Below, piece by piece: positions 1-11,345 of a stretch of DNA of 64,000 nucleotides. Every line of letters begins with the position of its first letter. The first letter of the stretch is position 1. The notes under the pieces were generated by a model. The model ran no database searches and was not told the origin of the DNA. It worked only from the letters and a program-made list of their open reading frames with translations. This DNA comes from Typhlomys cinereus (Eukaryota; Chordata; Mammalia; Rodentia; Platacanthomyidae): positions 2,760,311 to 2,824,310 of the forward strand of contig JALPQD010000207.1 of the NCBI GenBank assembly GCA_023101885.1, in the 5' to 3' direction. A program made the position numbers and the translations under genes.

Positions 1-214
1 ATTGCTAAATGCATGTGACATATCAATTATGCTAAATCCTCGAAGAATGAGTTGTTGGATATTAAACCATGAGTTCTTTTATATTTCCACAAAACAGGGA
101 AATCTGATATGCCATGTAGTAGAAAATCAATCAGTTAGCTAATGAAAAGCCTGCTCTTGCAGTCAGCATTCTTGAAGCTTTCTGTCTGTGTGAAGGACGT
201 GACTTAGCCCAACT

Positions 215-350
215 CCAGGTTCTGCTGGCCATGCCATTCCATCATGAAAAACTCTATCTCTATTCTGGAACTGTAAACTAAATAAATCTCCCTTAAGTTG
301 CTTGACTTTGGGTATTCCCTCACAACCACAGAGAATAGTAACAAGTGTAT
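215..350 (+). mobile_element. 3' part of a MaLR-type LTR
   Basis: The stretch resembles the 3' half of an ERVL-MaLR LTR: a gccatgccattcc-like segment, then an AATAAA signal at 281-286, then the 'cccttaagttgcttg' segment. The same ending recurs at 60300-60380. Only the 3' part is recognisable. The family assignment rests on remembered layout of rodent MaLR LTRs, not on an alignment. Confidence 0.5.
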
Positions 351-1072
351 TTGATAAAAGGTAAAGTACTCACAACAACGACAAAAAAAAAAAAGGACAG
401 ACTTCATCCCAAATAGAGAAATCAACAAACTACAAGAACTTACAAAAGAAGAGAACAGAATATTAAAAACAAATGGAAAAAAAGCAAGTTTTCAGAGAAC
501 TAGTTGCAACTAGAGAGAAACTTCGCAGTTCACCTGCCCGCAGTTACTAGGACAAGTTCCAGAGCCCGAGGGGGAAAACATAGTACCAACCCAGCATGCC
601 AGAGATACAGAGCTGCTGAAAATCCACAGGAGACCTCAGGCTATTTGAAATTGAGAAATTACCGTTGCCAGTGACCTCTCACTTCCTGGACTGAAAGAGG
701 AGATCAAAACCTGCAGCTGACCTCGACCTACAAGACTTCGCCAACCAAGTATCATATTCCATCACTGTTCACCTCCTCGCCTCTTATAGACCTTAGGGCA
801 ATACATGCTGCAGAACCATGGGAAGTAGATGGGTGATAACAGGAAAAACCGATACTGCTTGCTTCCATATAGGCACAAGAGACCTGGAGAGAATGCAGCA
901 GCAATTTGGTAAGAAGTCTGAAGCTGAGAGTTCCTCAAAATTCCCACTCTGACATTAATGAGGGGACTCTGCAGCACAGAAAATTTGTGATAGAAAGTTT
1001 GTGGCAGAATTTGTTCAGTCGACAAGTTCTTCTTGAACATAAGTTCAAACAAAGACACAGTTAATGGTTATT
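351..1072. other. Unassigned stretch
   Basis: Apart from a short A-run near 381-394 I see no recognisable gene or repeat. It lies between two LTR-like pieces, so degraded endogenous retroviral internal sequence is possible. The open frame on the minus strand (762-1058) shows no recognisable motif and has no context supporting translation. Confidence 0.4.
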
Positions 1073-1560
1073 TTTAACTATTGCTGTGAGAGAACACCCA
1101 AAGTCAAATAACTTAAGGAAGAAAAGGAAATTTATTCATCTTATGGTTTTAAAGGGGAAAAACGGTCTTTCATGGTGGAGGCAACATGGTTGGTGGCTGA
1201 AGCTGGCAGGCTAAGTCATTTCAGTCATCTAATAAGCTAGTGTATGAAGATGAAGGCTAGAAGATTCCTGGAGAGTCTCCCTTCTTCCAAGTGTCCTGTT
1301 CTGTGGTTCTTTTTATGAGGTTCCAATTGGATCTATGGCTGGTCTTTGTATTACAAATGTATTGATCCGGATAATCTCTTCAGGTGGTCTCAGCTGATCT
1401 TAATGAATGCCAGGTGTGTCATGTTAACACCCAGGATTCACTGTCACAGGCATCCTACTGAAAACATGGATTTAAATAATGAAACACACAAAAGCATTGC
1501 ACATAACACACCAAACCAACAGCCACTTCAAAGGAGAAAATCAAGATCATGACACAGCTG
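1073..1560 (-). mobile_element. MaLR-type LTR fragment, antisense
   Basis: It opens with 'ttgctgtgagagaacaccc' followed by an A-rich 'gaagaaaaggaaatttatt', the reverse complement of the 3' end of the LTR family seen in sense orientation at 60057-60380. The distal portion is diverged, so the right boundary is approximate. Confidence 0.4.
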
Positions 1561-1597
1561 AACTGACAAAAATGATTCAGAGCACCGTTTTCTAATT

Positions 1598-1790
1598 AGT
1601 TTTTTAAAGAAGTTTTTTGACAGTTCAGACATGTGTGTAATGAATTTTAGTCATTATCTCCTCGCATCTCAGCCCTGCCACTGAACGTCCTCTTCTTCTA
1701 AACAAATATCCCTCATCCCTCCATATCTTTTTGTGTGGATAAGACTTACTGGGTTTAATAAGGTTACTTCTTATTGTACCATCACAGCAG
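1598..1790 (-). mobile_element. Rodent L1 (Lx-type) 3' UTR fragment, antisense
   Basis: A 'gtgtgtaatgaattttagtcat' type stretch leads into a pyrimidine-rich segment and then 'actgggtttaataaggtt'. The same order appears at 10195-10400. This arrangement is typical of antisense 3' UTRs of older rodent L1 families. Assignment is by recollected pattern. Confidence 0.4.
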
Positions 1791-2275
1791 AGATAGCCAA
1801 AGATTCTGAAGAAGATGATAAGGACAGATAGTTAATTGAAAAATACTGGATTTGATGTTGAAAGATTTATATTGTAATATTGTCCCCACAGCCAGGAATT
1901 GTAAATTTTACTAAGTTTTTAGACAGTATATGGTCATTTTACATCTCTGCCTTTATGTTTTAAAAATACTCTTAATGTTACATTACTTATACTTTAGAAA
2001 TTTTATTTTGTCCACAACTTTTTGGAAAGTGTCCTATTTTTTAAATGTTTTGAATTAATAAAGATTTTTTATTAGAAGACAAAGTTATTTCTTTATTCTA
2101 TGGATGGTAATTAATACAGAGAATCACAAGTTATCAAAGTACAGAGAATAAGTAGATTTCAAAGAACCCCACCCTAAAAGCAGCATCCATATCATCTAGT
2201 GTTCCAAGACTTGGTGAATATAATGAAAAAAGGGTGGAAAGATTATAAAAGCACCATTTCTGTAAAGATTTCAAG
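1791..2275. other. Unassigned AT-rich stretch
   Basis: AT-rich sequence with no reading frame, repeat or RNA gene that I recognise. Confidence 0.5.
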
Positions 2276-2480
2276 ATGAGCAGGCAAGATGGGCTCAGTG
2301 TGTAAATACCTGTGTGGAAATCTGGTAACTTGAGTGATTCCCAGAGCCCACATGGTAGAAGGAGAGAAACAATTTTTGAAAGTTGTCCTCTGACCTCTAC
2401 ACACATACCATGATATGCATATGCCTGTTTCTTCTTTCCTTTCCTCTTACGTATGTTAAAATGAAATATTTTTAAAAATT
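2276..2480 (+). mobile_element. B3-like SINE
   Basis: It has the tRNA-like head (ggctcagtgtgtaaatacctg), then 'cccacatggtagaaggagag' and 'gttgtcctctgacctctacacacatacc', the standard order of a B3 SINE. It is strongly diverged, so an old insertion. Confidence 0.7.
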
Positions 2481-2889
2481 CAAAGTCCAAAGAAATACCC
2501 AGGTAATCAGATAAGTAATTTAATTAATGGGATGGAAAAGAAACTTACAAAATCAACTTATTAAGACAAAGATTAAAAAAAAGTTGCAAAAGTAGACAAA
2601 AGGCTGTACCTTGGAGAAAATTTTTAAAATATAGATGGAAAAACTCACCAAAAAAATAGATATTCTGAGAATAACCAATGATTGAACATAATACTTACTG
2701 CAGCTTATTGCTTGTTTGTGATTAGACATTTTAATTTTTCTATTTTATGTGAATACATAATTTATTTTTGTTAATCATTCAACGTGACTTTTAATTTCAG
2801 AAATTCTTAGTATGTACTTTTGCAGTGTATTTACTGAGTAAGGTGCAAATTGTTCCTTGTTGAAAAAAATTTATTTCTGTCTATTCAAT
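2481..2889. other. Unassigned AT-rich stretch
   Basis: No coding or repeat feature recognised; T- and A-rich throughout. Confidence 0.45.
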
Positions 2890-3380
2890 TATATAAACAA
2901 AAAATAAGTTAATCAAATATACAACACAACAGAAAGATCAACAGACAATACCAAACCAAAGAACAAAATGGAGGACAAGGTCAAGACAGTACACAGGCAT
3001 ATATTAAAAAAAATCAGCAATCATGATGAAAACTTCCAAGAATTATGGAACACACTTGAACAACAAATTCTAAGAATTCATGAGCTAGAAAGAGGTGTGG
3101 GCAACAGATTTCTGAATAGAATTCAGTAGTACATGGAACAGACTCAAGAATTATCAATGGAAGTATCTGAAATGGAAAAGATTCTGCCCAGCAAAAGAAA
3201 CTATCAAGAGAAGAAATATACAATCTATCAAATGTGAGGAAAATCTTTACCAGCTATACTGTGGACAATGATCAATATCTAGAATATGTTATGCAAGAAG
3301 ACTTGTAAAAAATAAATACCCAATGCCCACGTCAGTCAATATGTATCTGAATACAATTTTCAAGCAAAGAAATACACATA
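2890..3380 (+). mobile_element. Ancient L1 remnant
   Basis: From about 3178 the sequence follows the ORF2 C-terminal region of L1 in sense orientation ('attctgcccagcaaaagaaa', then 'tatctagaat', then 'aagaagacttgtaaaaaata'). The A-rich part from 2890 to 3175 looks like further L1 sequence but cannot be placed with certainty. It contains many stops and is non-functional. Confidence 0.5.
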
Positions 3381-3424
3381 AGTAATGAGTGTTTTAAAGG
3401 GCGTTCAATGCCTTAGCTAGTGTA

Positions 3425-3722
3425 AATTTATGGGGAAGCCATGACAACTTTGAGAGGTGGAGGCTTTGCTGAAAGAAGACACATCACAGGAAGTAGTCCT
3501 TAAGGTTTGTGGTGGGGTCCAGCCCTGCTTGCTCTTGCGTACTTGTTCTCCCTGACTTCCTGGAGGCTTCCTGAACCAGCTTCCTATGTTTGCCTTCAGC
3601 TATGCCTTCTGTTATGCGATCCCACCATCATAGACAATATCCCCTCTGGAGCCATAGGCCATATAAATCTCTGTTTCCCCTTGTGTATGAGTTTCATTTC
3701 ACAGCAAAAAAAAAAAAAAATA
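3425..3722 (+). mobile_element. MaLR-type LTR fragment
   Basis: The segment 'gccatgacaactttgagagg' corresponds to the central 'gtcatggcaactttacgaag' of the LTR at 60057-60385, and the end has the 'gtttc(a)ttcacagcaa' layout followed by an A-run at 3706-3720. The short open frame across it (3507-3836) is an accident of the repeat. Confidence 0.5.
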
Positions 3723-5779
3723 GTAATTGTAACAATGTCTGATGTGTTTGAGGTATCATTTAGGGACTATACCAACAGTTCACACTACCAATATCACCTA
3801 CACTCTTGGCTCTGTTACTGCCCTTTTGAAACTTAAACTTTTTTTGAGCTGCTGATAAGATTCCTAGCTATGACATGGACGTGTCCAGTTTTTATAGCAT
3901 ATCACGTGTGACAGCATTTTGCAGCTAGATATAAGGCACCTAAGCAGACAATCTGCCCGTAAGTGGAGAAGAGTATGCATTCCTCTATCAGAACATGCTT
4001 TGTCCTGGCCAGAGGATGCAGTGCTCTGTCAGATGGTGTTTTGTCCTAGCCATCCTCGAAGAAGAATGCAATAGGGTAGACAGTGTTTGAAGCAAATTGT
4101 CAGTGTCAGTAGTTAATCCAAGACTCTCTAAATGACTTTAATATGAAAGAGAACTAATTCATTAGCTAATTCAGACCCTGCTAGGTCATCTCAGGATGGT
4201 GGGGACCTGTATTTTGTGACCTAATATGTAATTAAATGTGGCATGACCTTACAAAATATTTCTTTCATACATCTATGATATGCATAGACCAAAGCTTAAT
4301 TGAAGTACATTTATGAAAGAAAAATGATACCTATAGGAAACTATACAACAAAAAAGACAGTGGAATATCTTAATGCGTCATTACAGCCACAACACAGAAA
4401 GCAGTGTAACCAACAGGAAACCAAGTCATGGACAACTATGCACAGACTAAACAATGCATTATAGTTATTTACTTTGTATGCATAATATGTAGCTTGTATA
4501 TGACACTAGCAAATAACTAAGAATAGAAACAAACAGGCAAACATAAAGAAGGAGATGGTGCACGAAATTTCATGACTTTATTCTCTTCCGCAGGAGAAGA
4601 ACAGGATTAGACAAGGAAGCAGCTAAATGGAACTTCAGTATTCATGATAGCATCCATTTTCTATGGGAGAGAATATCTGAGATCATTGTCCCACTAGGAT
4701 TTACGTATTAATATATCTTACATTAACTTTTACTAACTCATAATCCAATAAAGCTAAAAGTAAAATAAAGTACACTCTTGTTATTTTTTGAATCAAAATG
4801 GTGCCCAAATGGAAAATAAAAAGTAAGAGTGAATGCTGTTTACGTCTGAATCTCTATTACCCCAATAATTGTGAAGAAATAAGCCTTGTACTGTTCCACA
4901 AGAGAAAATACATGTACGGACTTGAATGGGCAACAAGATTGAAGCTAAGTACAAGACTGACAGAATGACCTGACCCAGGAAAAGAAGCCTCACTGAAAAA
5001 TTTGCAGTTAAGATGTTGTTTGTGAAGGGAGAAAAGAGTTCTAGAACATGACATTCTTAAAGATAAGTGAGCCTCAAAGAAGTGATATGAATGCGCATGA
5101 TCTGAGCACATGAGTCTAGAAGAGCCATATATTTTCTTCTGTTCACTGACAGAAGAGCAATAAATCCTCCCTGCTGTTATCAGAACAGTTAGTATGGAAT
5201 GCAGTTAGTAAGTGTGGAATGCAACTTTTTTCTTCCTTCAAAACTTGTCACTATGTAGAATAGCCAACTGCTTTCTCATTGGTTGGGCCCTCTTTTCAGC
5301 AAAGAACATATGCTTAGGGTTAAATAAATCAGGTCGGAAACTTGTGAATGGATAAGTCCTAGGTTGTAGGTAGAAGCAAACTTCTAAATTATATCAAATT
5401 GTAACCTAAACACATCATGTCCATTCGTTAGAGCAGCTTCTAACCCTCTACCAAGCAGTCTCATTTTGCAGTGGAAAGTGTTTAATGTAGAGAATTAGAT
5501 CTAGCCAAATAGCAGTGAATAAGTGACTCTGGACTGCTTGACTCTAAACAGGACATTTTAATCATCCCTACCCAAAGCTCAGGGAACATTATAGAAGCAG
5601 GTAAGGATGTAATGGTCTGATCAGGGGATACAGCTAGATACTATTTTCTGGAAACCACAAGACTGATGCTCCCACAAGTTCACTGCCCTTGTTCTACTTC
5701 CACAAGATTTGCCTATCAACATTTGCACCCTGAAGATCTCAAGAGACAATACACATCCCCGAAAGTCTATTAAAGATTA
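3723..5779. other. Unassigned stretch
   Basis: About 2 kb with no recognised gene, repeat or RNA. Small antisense frames near 4793-5111 have no motif. Degenerate repeats may be present that I could not name. Confidence 0.4.
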
Positions 5780-6500
5780 ACTCTTGTTGCTGTTGCTTTT
5801 CTTTTGCTATGATACAACATCCAGATTCAAGTAAATTGAAGGAGAAAAGGAAGATTTATTTGGTTTATGGTCCCAAAACGAATATAACCTATTATGAGAG
5901 GAATCACATAGCAAAAGGCATGACTGGAGGTAGAAGCAAGAGGATGATTCAGGTTCCTAAAGCCATCATGAAGGCAAACAGAGAGAGAGAGAGAGAGAGA
6001 GAGAGGAGGGAAGGATGAAGGGAAGGATGAAGGGAAGGATGAAGGGAAGGAAGGAGGGAGGGAGGGAAGAAGGGAGAGAAGAGGAAGGGAAGGAGGGAGG
6101 GAGGGAGAGAGGAGGAAGTGAAGGAGAGAGAGAGGGAGGGAAGAAGGGAGAGAAGAGGAAGGGAAGGAGGGAGGGAGGGAGGGGGAAGGAGGGAGAGAGG
6201 GAGGGAGGTGGGAGGGAGGGAAGGAAGGAAGGAAGGAAGGAGGAAGGAAGGAAGGAAGGAAGGAAGGAAGGAAGGAAGGAAGGAAGGAAGGAAGGAAGGA
6301 AGGAAGGAAGGAAGGAAGGAAGGAAGGAAGAAAGAAGGGAGAGAGGGAGAACTGAGAAGCAGGGGAAGGCCCTTTCTCGGGCAAAGTTCAACCCCTTGAA
6401 GGTTTCTCAACCTTCCGAATTATTAGCATCAGCTAAGGATTCAAACATGAGTTTGTGGCGGACAACTCATATTCAAACCATGACAAGGCTAGATTGGGGG
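5780..6500 (-). mobile_element. MaLR-type LTR, antisense, split by a purine expansion
   Basis: The left part (5780-5978) carries 'ttgctatgatacaacatcc' and 'ggagaaaaggaagatttat'. The right part (6351-6500) carries 'gcatcagctaaggattcaa', 'tttgtggcggacaactcata' and 'ttcaaaccatgacaa'. Read antisense these give the two ends of the LTR family at 60057-60385. The purine tract at 5979-6350 separates them. Confidence 0.5.
5979..6350. repeat. Long purine microsatellite tract (GA, GGGA, GGAA)
   Basis: It starts with GA repeats (about 5979-6004), passes through three 12-bp units containing 'gatgaaggg' (6013-6045), then GGGA/GGAGG-rich sequence, and ends in a GGAA run (about 6218-6330). Thymines interrupt the purine strand only at about 6016, 6028, 6040, 6119 and 6209. 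Translations of either strand give low-complexity frames that are not genes. Confidence 0.95.
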
Positions 6501-6540
6501 AAAGACAGTTACTTTCCTCACTATTATATTCACCAATAAA

Positions 6541-6760
6541 TTATCCATTTCCCAATAGGTGATTGAGCACATAGGAAATCCAGAGAAGTTCAAGGGGCCA
6601 CACGTGGAGAAAAAAAATTGACAAGAAAGTTAAGGTGAGATTGATTGGGGGAAAAGGGGGGATGGGATTGGAGTATAAGAGGTGAAAATGAAATAAATTC
6701 ACTGCATTCATGTATGAAAATACCAATGATAAAAATAAAAATTTAAAAAGAAACATAAAC
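6541..6760 (+). mobile_element. Possible old L1 3' end
   Basis: A G-rich purine block ('gggggaaaaggggggatggg') is followed by an A-rich segment with several AATAAA-like words, the layout of a rodent L1 3' UTR and tail. There is no direct match to the younger L1 copies in this window. Confidence 0.25.
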
Positions 6761-6779
6761 TTCTGTTTAATTCACAAGG

Positions 6780-7315
6780 AAATTGGCCTCTTTTCCCTTT
6801 TTTAGTGGATGAATCCTCCACTACTCTCTCCAGATGTATGGCTGTTCACATATAATCACAATCCTCATTAAGACTGAATTTGTTACACTGGAATAAATGA
6901 GTCTTCATGATACACAAGCAATCGCTCTAGAAGTATTTATATTCATGGGCTCAACATTTCTTGATTCTTTATTATAATAGACCAATCTATTATTAGGCAA
7001 AAAAGAAGTATTACAAGATTTTTCAACCATAGGGAAGTTCATATTCCCAATAAGGATAAAAGAAAGATATTTTATACACCAAAAAGAATAAGAAGGGCTT
7101 CTACTTGCAACGTCTTGGAAATCTTCTAAAAGTTATGTGTAACCTATCTGAGAAGTCAAAGAAGCTATGGAGAGATTACAGAGCTATTTAGAATTCTTGT
7201 AGGGAAAAAATGGAACCTTGTGATTGCCTGAAATTCAAAGTGAGCTCCAATTACATAATAGTTATGAGCTATGGGAATCCTGGGCCTAAAAATTCGTGTA
7301 GAAGGTCTACTTTAA
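6780..7315. other. Unassigned stretch
   Basis: No gene or repeat recognised. It ends in a run of A at 7314-7326. Confidence 0.45.
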
Positions 7316-7325
7316 AAAAAAAAAA

Positions 7326-7537
7326 ACATTTATTATTATTATTTCCGCTCATACAAACTTAGTAGGTACACCGGTTCCCTCCCTCCCTCCTCCTCCCCCC
7401 ATTCCCCTGCTCCCCCTCCCCTCACCCCTCCCTGTCTATCCCCCAGTGCCCCCCCCCATTCCACGGAGAATCCTTTAATGTGCATGCCAGACTCTCTTCT
7501 GGGCCCTCCTCTCCGATGACGTACAAGGACCCAGTGG
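7326..7537 (-). mobile_element. 5'-truncated L1 3' end, antisense
   Basis: The reverse complement matches the last ~210 bp of the full-length L1 at 26864-33159: the 'ccactgggtccttgtacgtc' segment, the G-rich block, and a 'tttgtatgagcggaaataat' end. An AAT-repeat tail lies on the left. It is truncated at 7537, and beyond that point homology stops. Confidence 0.85.
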
Positions 7538-7539
7538 AA

Positions 7540-8029
7540 AAGGTTTGGTTTTAATGATCCATGAGGGCAATGCATGCTGAGTCAAGTGTGAAACTACCGT
7601 GTGGCATTCTCCACACATCAGTGATGTGGAATTTCCAAGAAAAGCATGATGATGTCACAAAAATTGCAAAAGATTCAATAAGGTAATAATTGCCTTATGA
7701 TAATTTGGAATTAAGGAACATGGGCTCAATGAATTTGGTTGAAATATTCAGGAAATTATCAGAAAAGATAAAAAGTACAAGGCAAGAACCAGGAAAATAA
7801 ACTGAATTTTTGAGAATTATGACAGATTTTGATGAGGGTTTTAAGATTTTGAGAAGAAGACAGAAAAATACTAATGGTTCAATAATAACTGTGTAGTTCT
7901 TTTTCTGTGTTGAATATTTCTAAAAAAATAATGTTAATAAATATGAACAATCTGGGAAAGTCTTACTATCTTGAAATGGGCATCAGTCATTTATCCTCAT
8001 AACTACTTTCTTTTCTTTTATAAAAAGAA
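7540..8029. other. Unassigned stretch
   Basis: No feature recognised between the L1 fragment and the next SINE. Confidence 0.45.
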
Positions 8030-8216
8030 TATTTCATTTATTATCATTATTGAGGGAAGCAGGTATGCCGCAGCATACATGTAGAAGACAGAGGACAACT
8101 TTGTAAAGTCTATTCTCTTCTTCCACCTTCATGCAGGTTCTAGGAACTGAATTCAGGCCATTAGGTTTCTGCATCAAGCAACTTTGCCAGCTAAGCTGTC
8201 TTCATGGCTACTTTTT
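8030..8216 (-). mobile_element. B3-like SINE, antisense
   Basis: The reverse complement reads 'agccatgaagacagcttagc' as tRNA-like head and then 'gttgtcctctgtcttctaca' near the 3' end, in B3 order. It is diverged and old. Confidence 0.6.
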
Positions 8217-8370
8217 TTCCAAGATGAAGTAAATATATTGAAGCCAAGAGTATGACACTTATGTGTGAAATTTGGGAGTTCAAGTCTACTCTCACATGCC
8301 TTGGAACAAGCCCTTGTCTTTATATCACTTATGTATTTTTTACTTCAAGACAGGCACTCACATGTGGACA

Positions 8371-8452
8371 CACATACACACACACACACACAGTGACATG
8401 CACACACACACATACATGCGTACACATGCATGCACACATGAACACACAGACT
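8371..8452. repeat. CA-rich microsatellite
   Basis: Imperfect CA dinucleotide run with interspersed TG-containing words. Open frames through it are low complexity. Confidence 0.9.
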
Positions 8453-8524
8453 TGATTAAGTATTAGAGTTGCTTTCCTGCTTCATGAATCCTAATGTAGC
8501 AGTTCCATATACATAGACTGAGAA

Positions 8525-8604
8525 GCACATTTCTTGAGATGCATATTTCCTAAGATGCATATTTCATGAGATGTGTATTTCTCAAAATGCATATATCTTG
8601 AGAC
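8525..8604. repeat. Five 16-bp tandem units
   Basis: Five consecutive 16-bp units of the pattern gcatatttcttgagat begin at 8525, 8541, 8557, 8573 and 8589, each with one to five differences. This small minisatellite is not part of any recognised SINE. Confidence 0.85.
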
Positions 8605-8609
8605 AAATA

Positions 8610-9299
8610 TTTATCTCTTCATATGCTGCATTTTCAGGCAATAAAAGGTAACTGTAAACATTTCTTAATCATAAAATTTTAGGACATAATTCTCTTTCCA
8701 AAAGAAGCACAAAAAAAGGATAAATTTATATCTTCTCTTCTAAATCCTTTAGTGAAGGTTTTAACTGGGTCTTTGAGATCTCAAATATATAATTTGTACA
8801 ACATTTTAAAACAAATTTCCATTTCCTAGTGTAAGAAGAAGCATTAAATTATAGGTCTATAGAGATTTAAGATGTTCTTTGATTGTCTTAAAGTATTTGA
8901 TTAAAAAATAGATGCAGCTGTAATCAATAATGCATATACATTCAATCAAGATTCTTGAATTTTTCTCAGTTGTTTAACTGAAATCTGAAAAAGAGAATAT
9001 ATTTCTAAAGTTCTGCTAAGGCTCAGAAACAAGTTCCCTGTAGATAGTTAGTTTTAAGGCCTATGGGATTGCTCTTCTAGGAAGAGATGTAAATGTTTGT
9101 GCTCATGAAATATCCATCTCTCTGTTACATCAGTGGTATTCATGGCAAAACTGAAAGGTGTATTTGTTCTGTGCTTTAGAGGAAATTTTGCTCTTTAGGG
9201 AGAAAATTAAATGTAGTTGGAATGAACAATGTCCTACTTTAAAATGAGGGAAGTCCATACCTACAGAAAGCTCTAGCATAGGCAACTAAAGTTGGTTTA
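8610..9299. other. Unassigned AT-rich stretch
   Basis: No gene, RNA or repeat recognised. Confidence 0.45.
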
Positions 9300-9650
9300 T
9301 ATTCGCTTCTTGGCTCCGTCACCACGTATTTGACATTTACAGATAACAGATGGCATACCATGGATATAGGACATCTGCACCTGGGTAGCATCCCAAGCTA
9401 AGCACCTGGGTAGCATTTTGGGGATCACCACTCCTTTGTCAGCTTGTATCTTTCCCAAAAGAGGGCCAAAGATTTCTCTACAGTCTTTTATAAAGGCACT
9501 AAACCCATCCGTGGAATCTTCCCCAACCCCCGAGTTAATTCTCTCCCAAAGGTTCCACCTTCTAATCCATTCCCACTGAGCACAATGGTTTGAATAAGTG
9601 AATTTGTGAGGGTGAGGAGCACATTTAGTAGTCCACTGGACTCATTCATT
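9300..9650 (-). mobile_element. MLT1/MaLR-like LTR, antisense
   Basis: The segment 'cttttataaaggcactaaac', then 'ctcccaaaggttccacctt', then 'ggtttgaataagtgaattt' follows the antisense order of ancient MLT1-type MaLR LTRs. It is highly diverged, so family and limits are approximate. Confidence 0.4.
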
Positions 9651-10189
9651 TAGGAAAATATGATTTCCTGTGAGAGTAGTAAAAGGTAAAGTGTGGTTTT
9701 TCCAGGGACCCTCTAAAGCCATGCAAGTAGGCTACCTCAGTGCACACCCATCATGCTCAGAGACAAGTCACGGGGTGCAGCACTGGCAAGAGCTGCTGCC
9801 AACTCCTTGCATTTGTTACACCCATGATTTTAAATTGCTCTTTTGGTACTCATGTATGTAGAAACTTTTCACTGTAGCCAAATATTCACAAGCCCCTCAT
9901 AACCCACAGTGTAAGAGGCTGAGGTTTAGTATATATTTTCAATGAGACATGAATAAGCTGACAGCCAGCTTTCCCATTTCTTGCATAGATTTTAATAAGG
10001 CCACAGAGAAGGATAAACAATTAGAAGATAAACTAGTTAATTCAAACTAAGCATTGACCCTCACATTAAACAATATGTATAGATTCTGGAAATTATTTAA
10101 AAATGTCATTTATGCGAGAAGTACATTTTTCAGCATCATGCATAACAACCAAGCTTAGACAATTTTGTCAACCATTTCATTTCTTTCTA
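9651..10189. other. Unassigned stretch
   Basis: No feature recognised. The 63-codon frame at 9670-9861 lacks any motif. Confidence 0.4.
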
Positions 10190-10760
10190 AAATATAGCTA
10201 TTAACTTTTTAGTTCTTTGACAGTTTTATGTAAGGATATATTGAATTTTTATCATTTTCCTCCATGTTACTCTACCTTGTCTCCTTCCACTGAGAACCTT
10301 CTTCTTCCTGATAAATTCCATCCTTTTTTTCTTTTTTGTCTTTGTGTGTGTAACTCACTGAGTTTAATGAGAGTTGCCTGAGCACTTGCTGAAGCATAGA
10401 TAATATGTCATTGGCAAGTGCATGGAAGCAGGCAAGTCTCCCTCCTTCACTTAGGATTAGCCATGTTTACTCAGAGAGGTGAAGGGCCACGTGAACTCTT
10501 CCCTCATCTGTGATGTTGATGGGCCCAATATTATAGAGGTTTCTTACAAGTGAGTGCATCTGGAATGAGTTCATGGACATAGCGCCCTTATGTCCAGGAG
10601 ACACTCTTTGGTGTGCTCCTCCTCATCCCATGGTTCTTACATTCTCTTTTTCTCGTCTTCGTGCTGGGTGGAAAGGGTTGAACATCTTGTCTGAGGTTCA
10701 AGTACTTCACACTATTTTATTCCCTCAACTTTGAGCAGTTGTGATTCTCAACTCATCCAC
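10190..10760 (-). mobile_element. Rodent L1 (Lx-type) 3' UTR fragment, antisense
   Basis: Segments in order: a pyrimidine-rich start, 'aactcactgagtttaatgag', 'gttgatgggcccaatatta', 'gagttcatggacatagcgcc', and 'cattctctttttctcgtctt'. This order is typical of antisense older L1 3' UTRs in rodents. A shorter copy lies at 1598-1790. Confidence 0.5.
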
Positions 10761-11114
10761 CATCCATTGAACAACAACAACAAAAATGGCTTGTTGTTCA
10801 TTGTAAACCCACGTTGAGGACTCTCACATGAACAACGTACATCAAGGGCTGGAGCACCACTGAAGTCCAGAAACCTGTCTGCTCCTGACTCAATGGCACA
10901 AGGCACTAGTGTCTAGTGTTTAATTCTACATAAGTTCTAATATATGTATTTTAGTTTTAGAGATTTGTTTGACATTTTACTTATAAATTTCAAAAGATTT
11001 TGTGCAGTAATAATTTTTTTTCTCAATGGTACATAGTATACTACAAATTGATATACTACTATGCATTTTAACACTAATGAAGCTATTGTGTCAATATGCA
11101 TTTTTGCACCTTTC
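10761..11114. other. Unassigned stretch with a small hairpin
   Basis: It contains a 10-bp inverted repeat (tgaacaacaa at 10768-10777 and ttgttgttca at 10791-10800, 13-nt loop). Nothing else is recognised. Confidence 0.6.
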
Positions 11115-11345
11115 AGAATGAAATCCTCTCTGTGGAGGACTAATGGTGACTTCAGGAATCATCCTGGATTGCTTCTGCCTCTTTCTTGCTTCGTTCTGGG
11201 ATTCCCCACGCTCCACCTACCAGGGCCAGAAGTTCAGGCTGCTGCCAGTTCTGCCTGGCATTTTTATTGGGATTTGGGATCCTAATTCAGAACCTTCTGC
11301 TTGAGAAACAGAGTCTTAACCCCTGAGCTATCTCCCAGCACCATA
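11115..11345 (-). mobile_element. CA-tailed tRNA-like SINE, antisense, tail missing
   Basis: The reverse complement begins 'ggtgctgggagatagctcag' and runs through 'atgccaggcagaactggcag', 'ctggccctggtagg' and 'caatccaggatgattcctg', matching copies at 24833, 36783, 38551 and 63074. The CA-rich tail is absent, so this copy is 3'-truncated or degraded. The frame at 11061-11285 is an artefact of it. Confidence 0.85.

Noticed and set aside
5827..6539. Long frames of 140-185 codons on both strands, rich in Pro, Ser, Leu, Phe or Gly, Arg, Lys, Glu
   Set aside because: They are translations of the GGAA/GGGA purine microsatellite; all frames are open because the tract has few possible stop codons.
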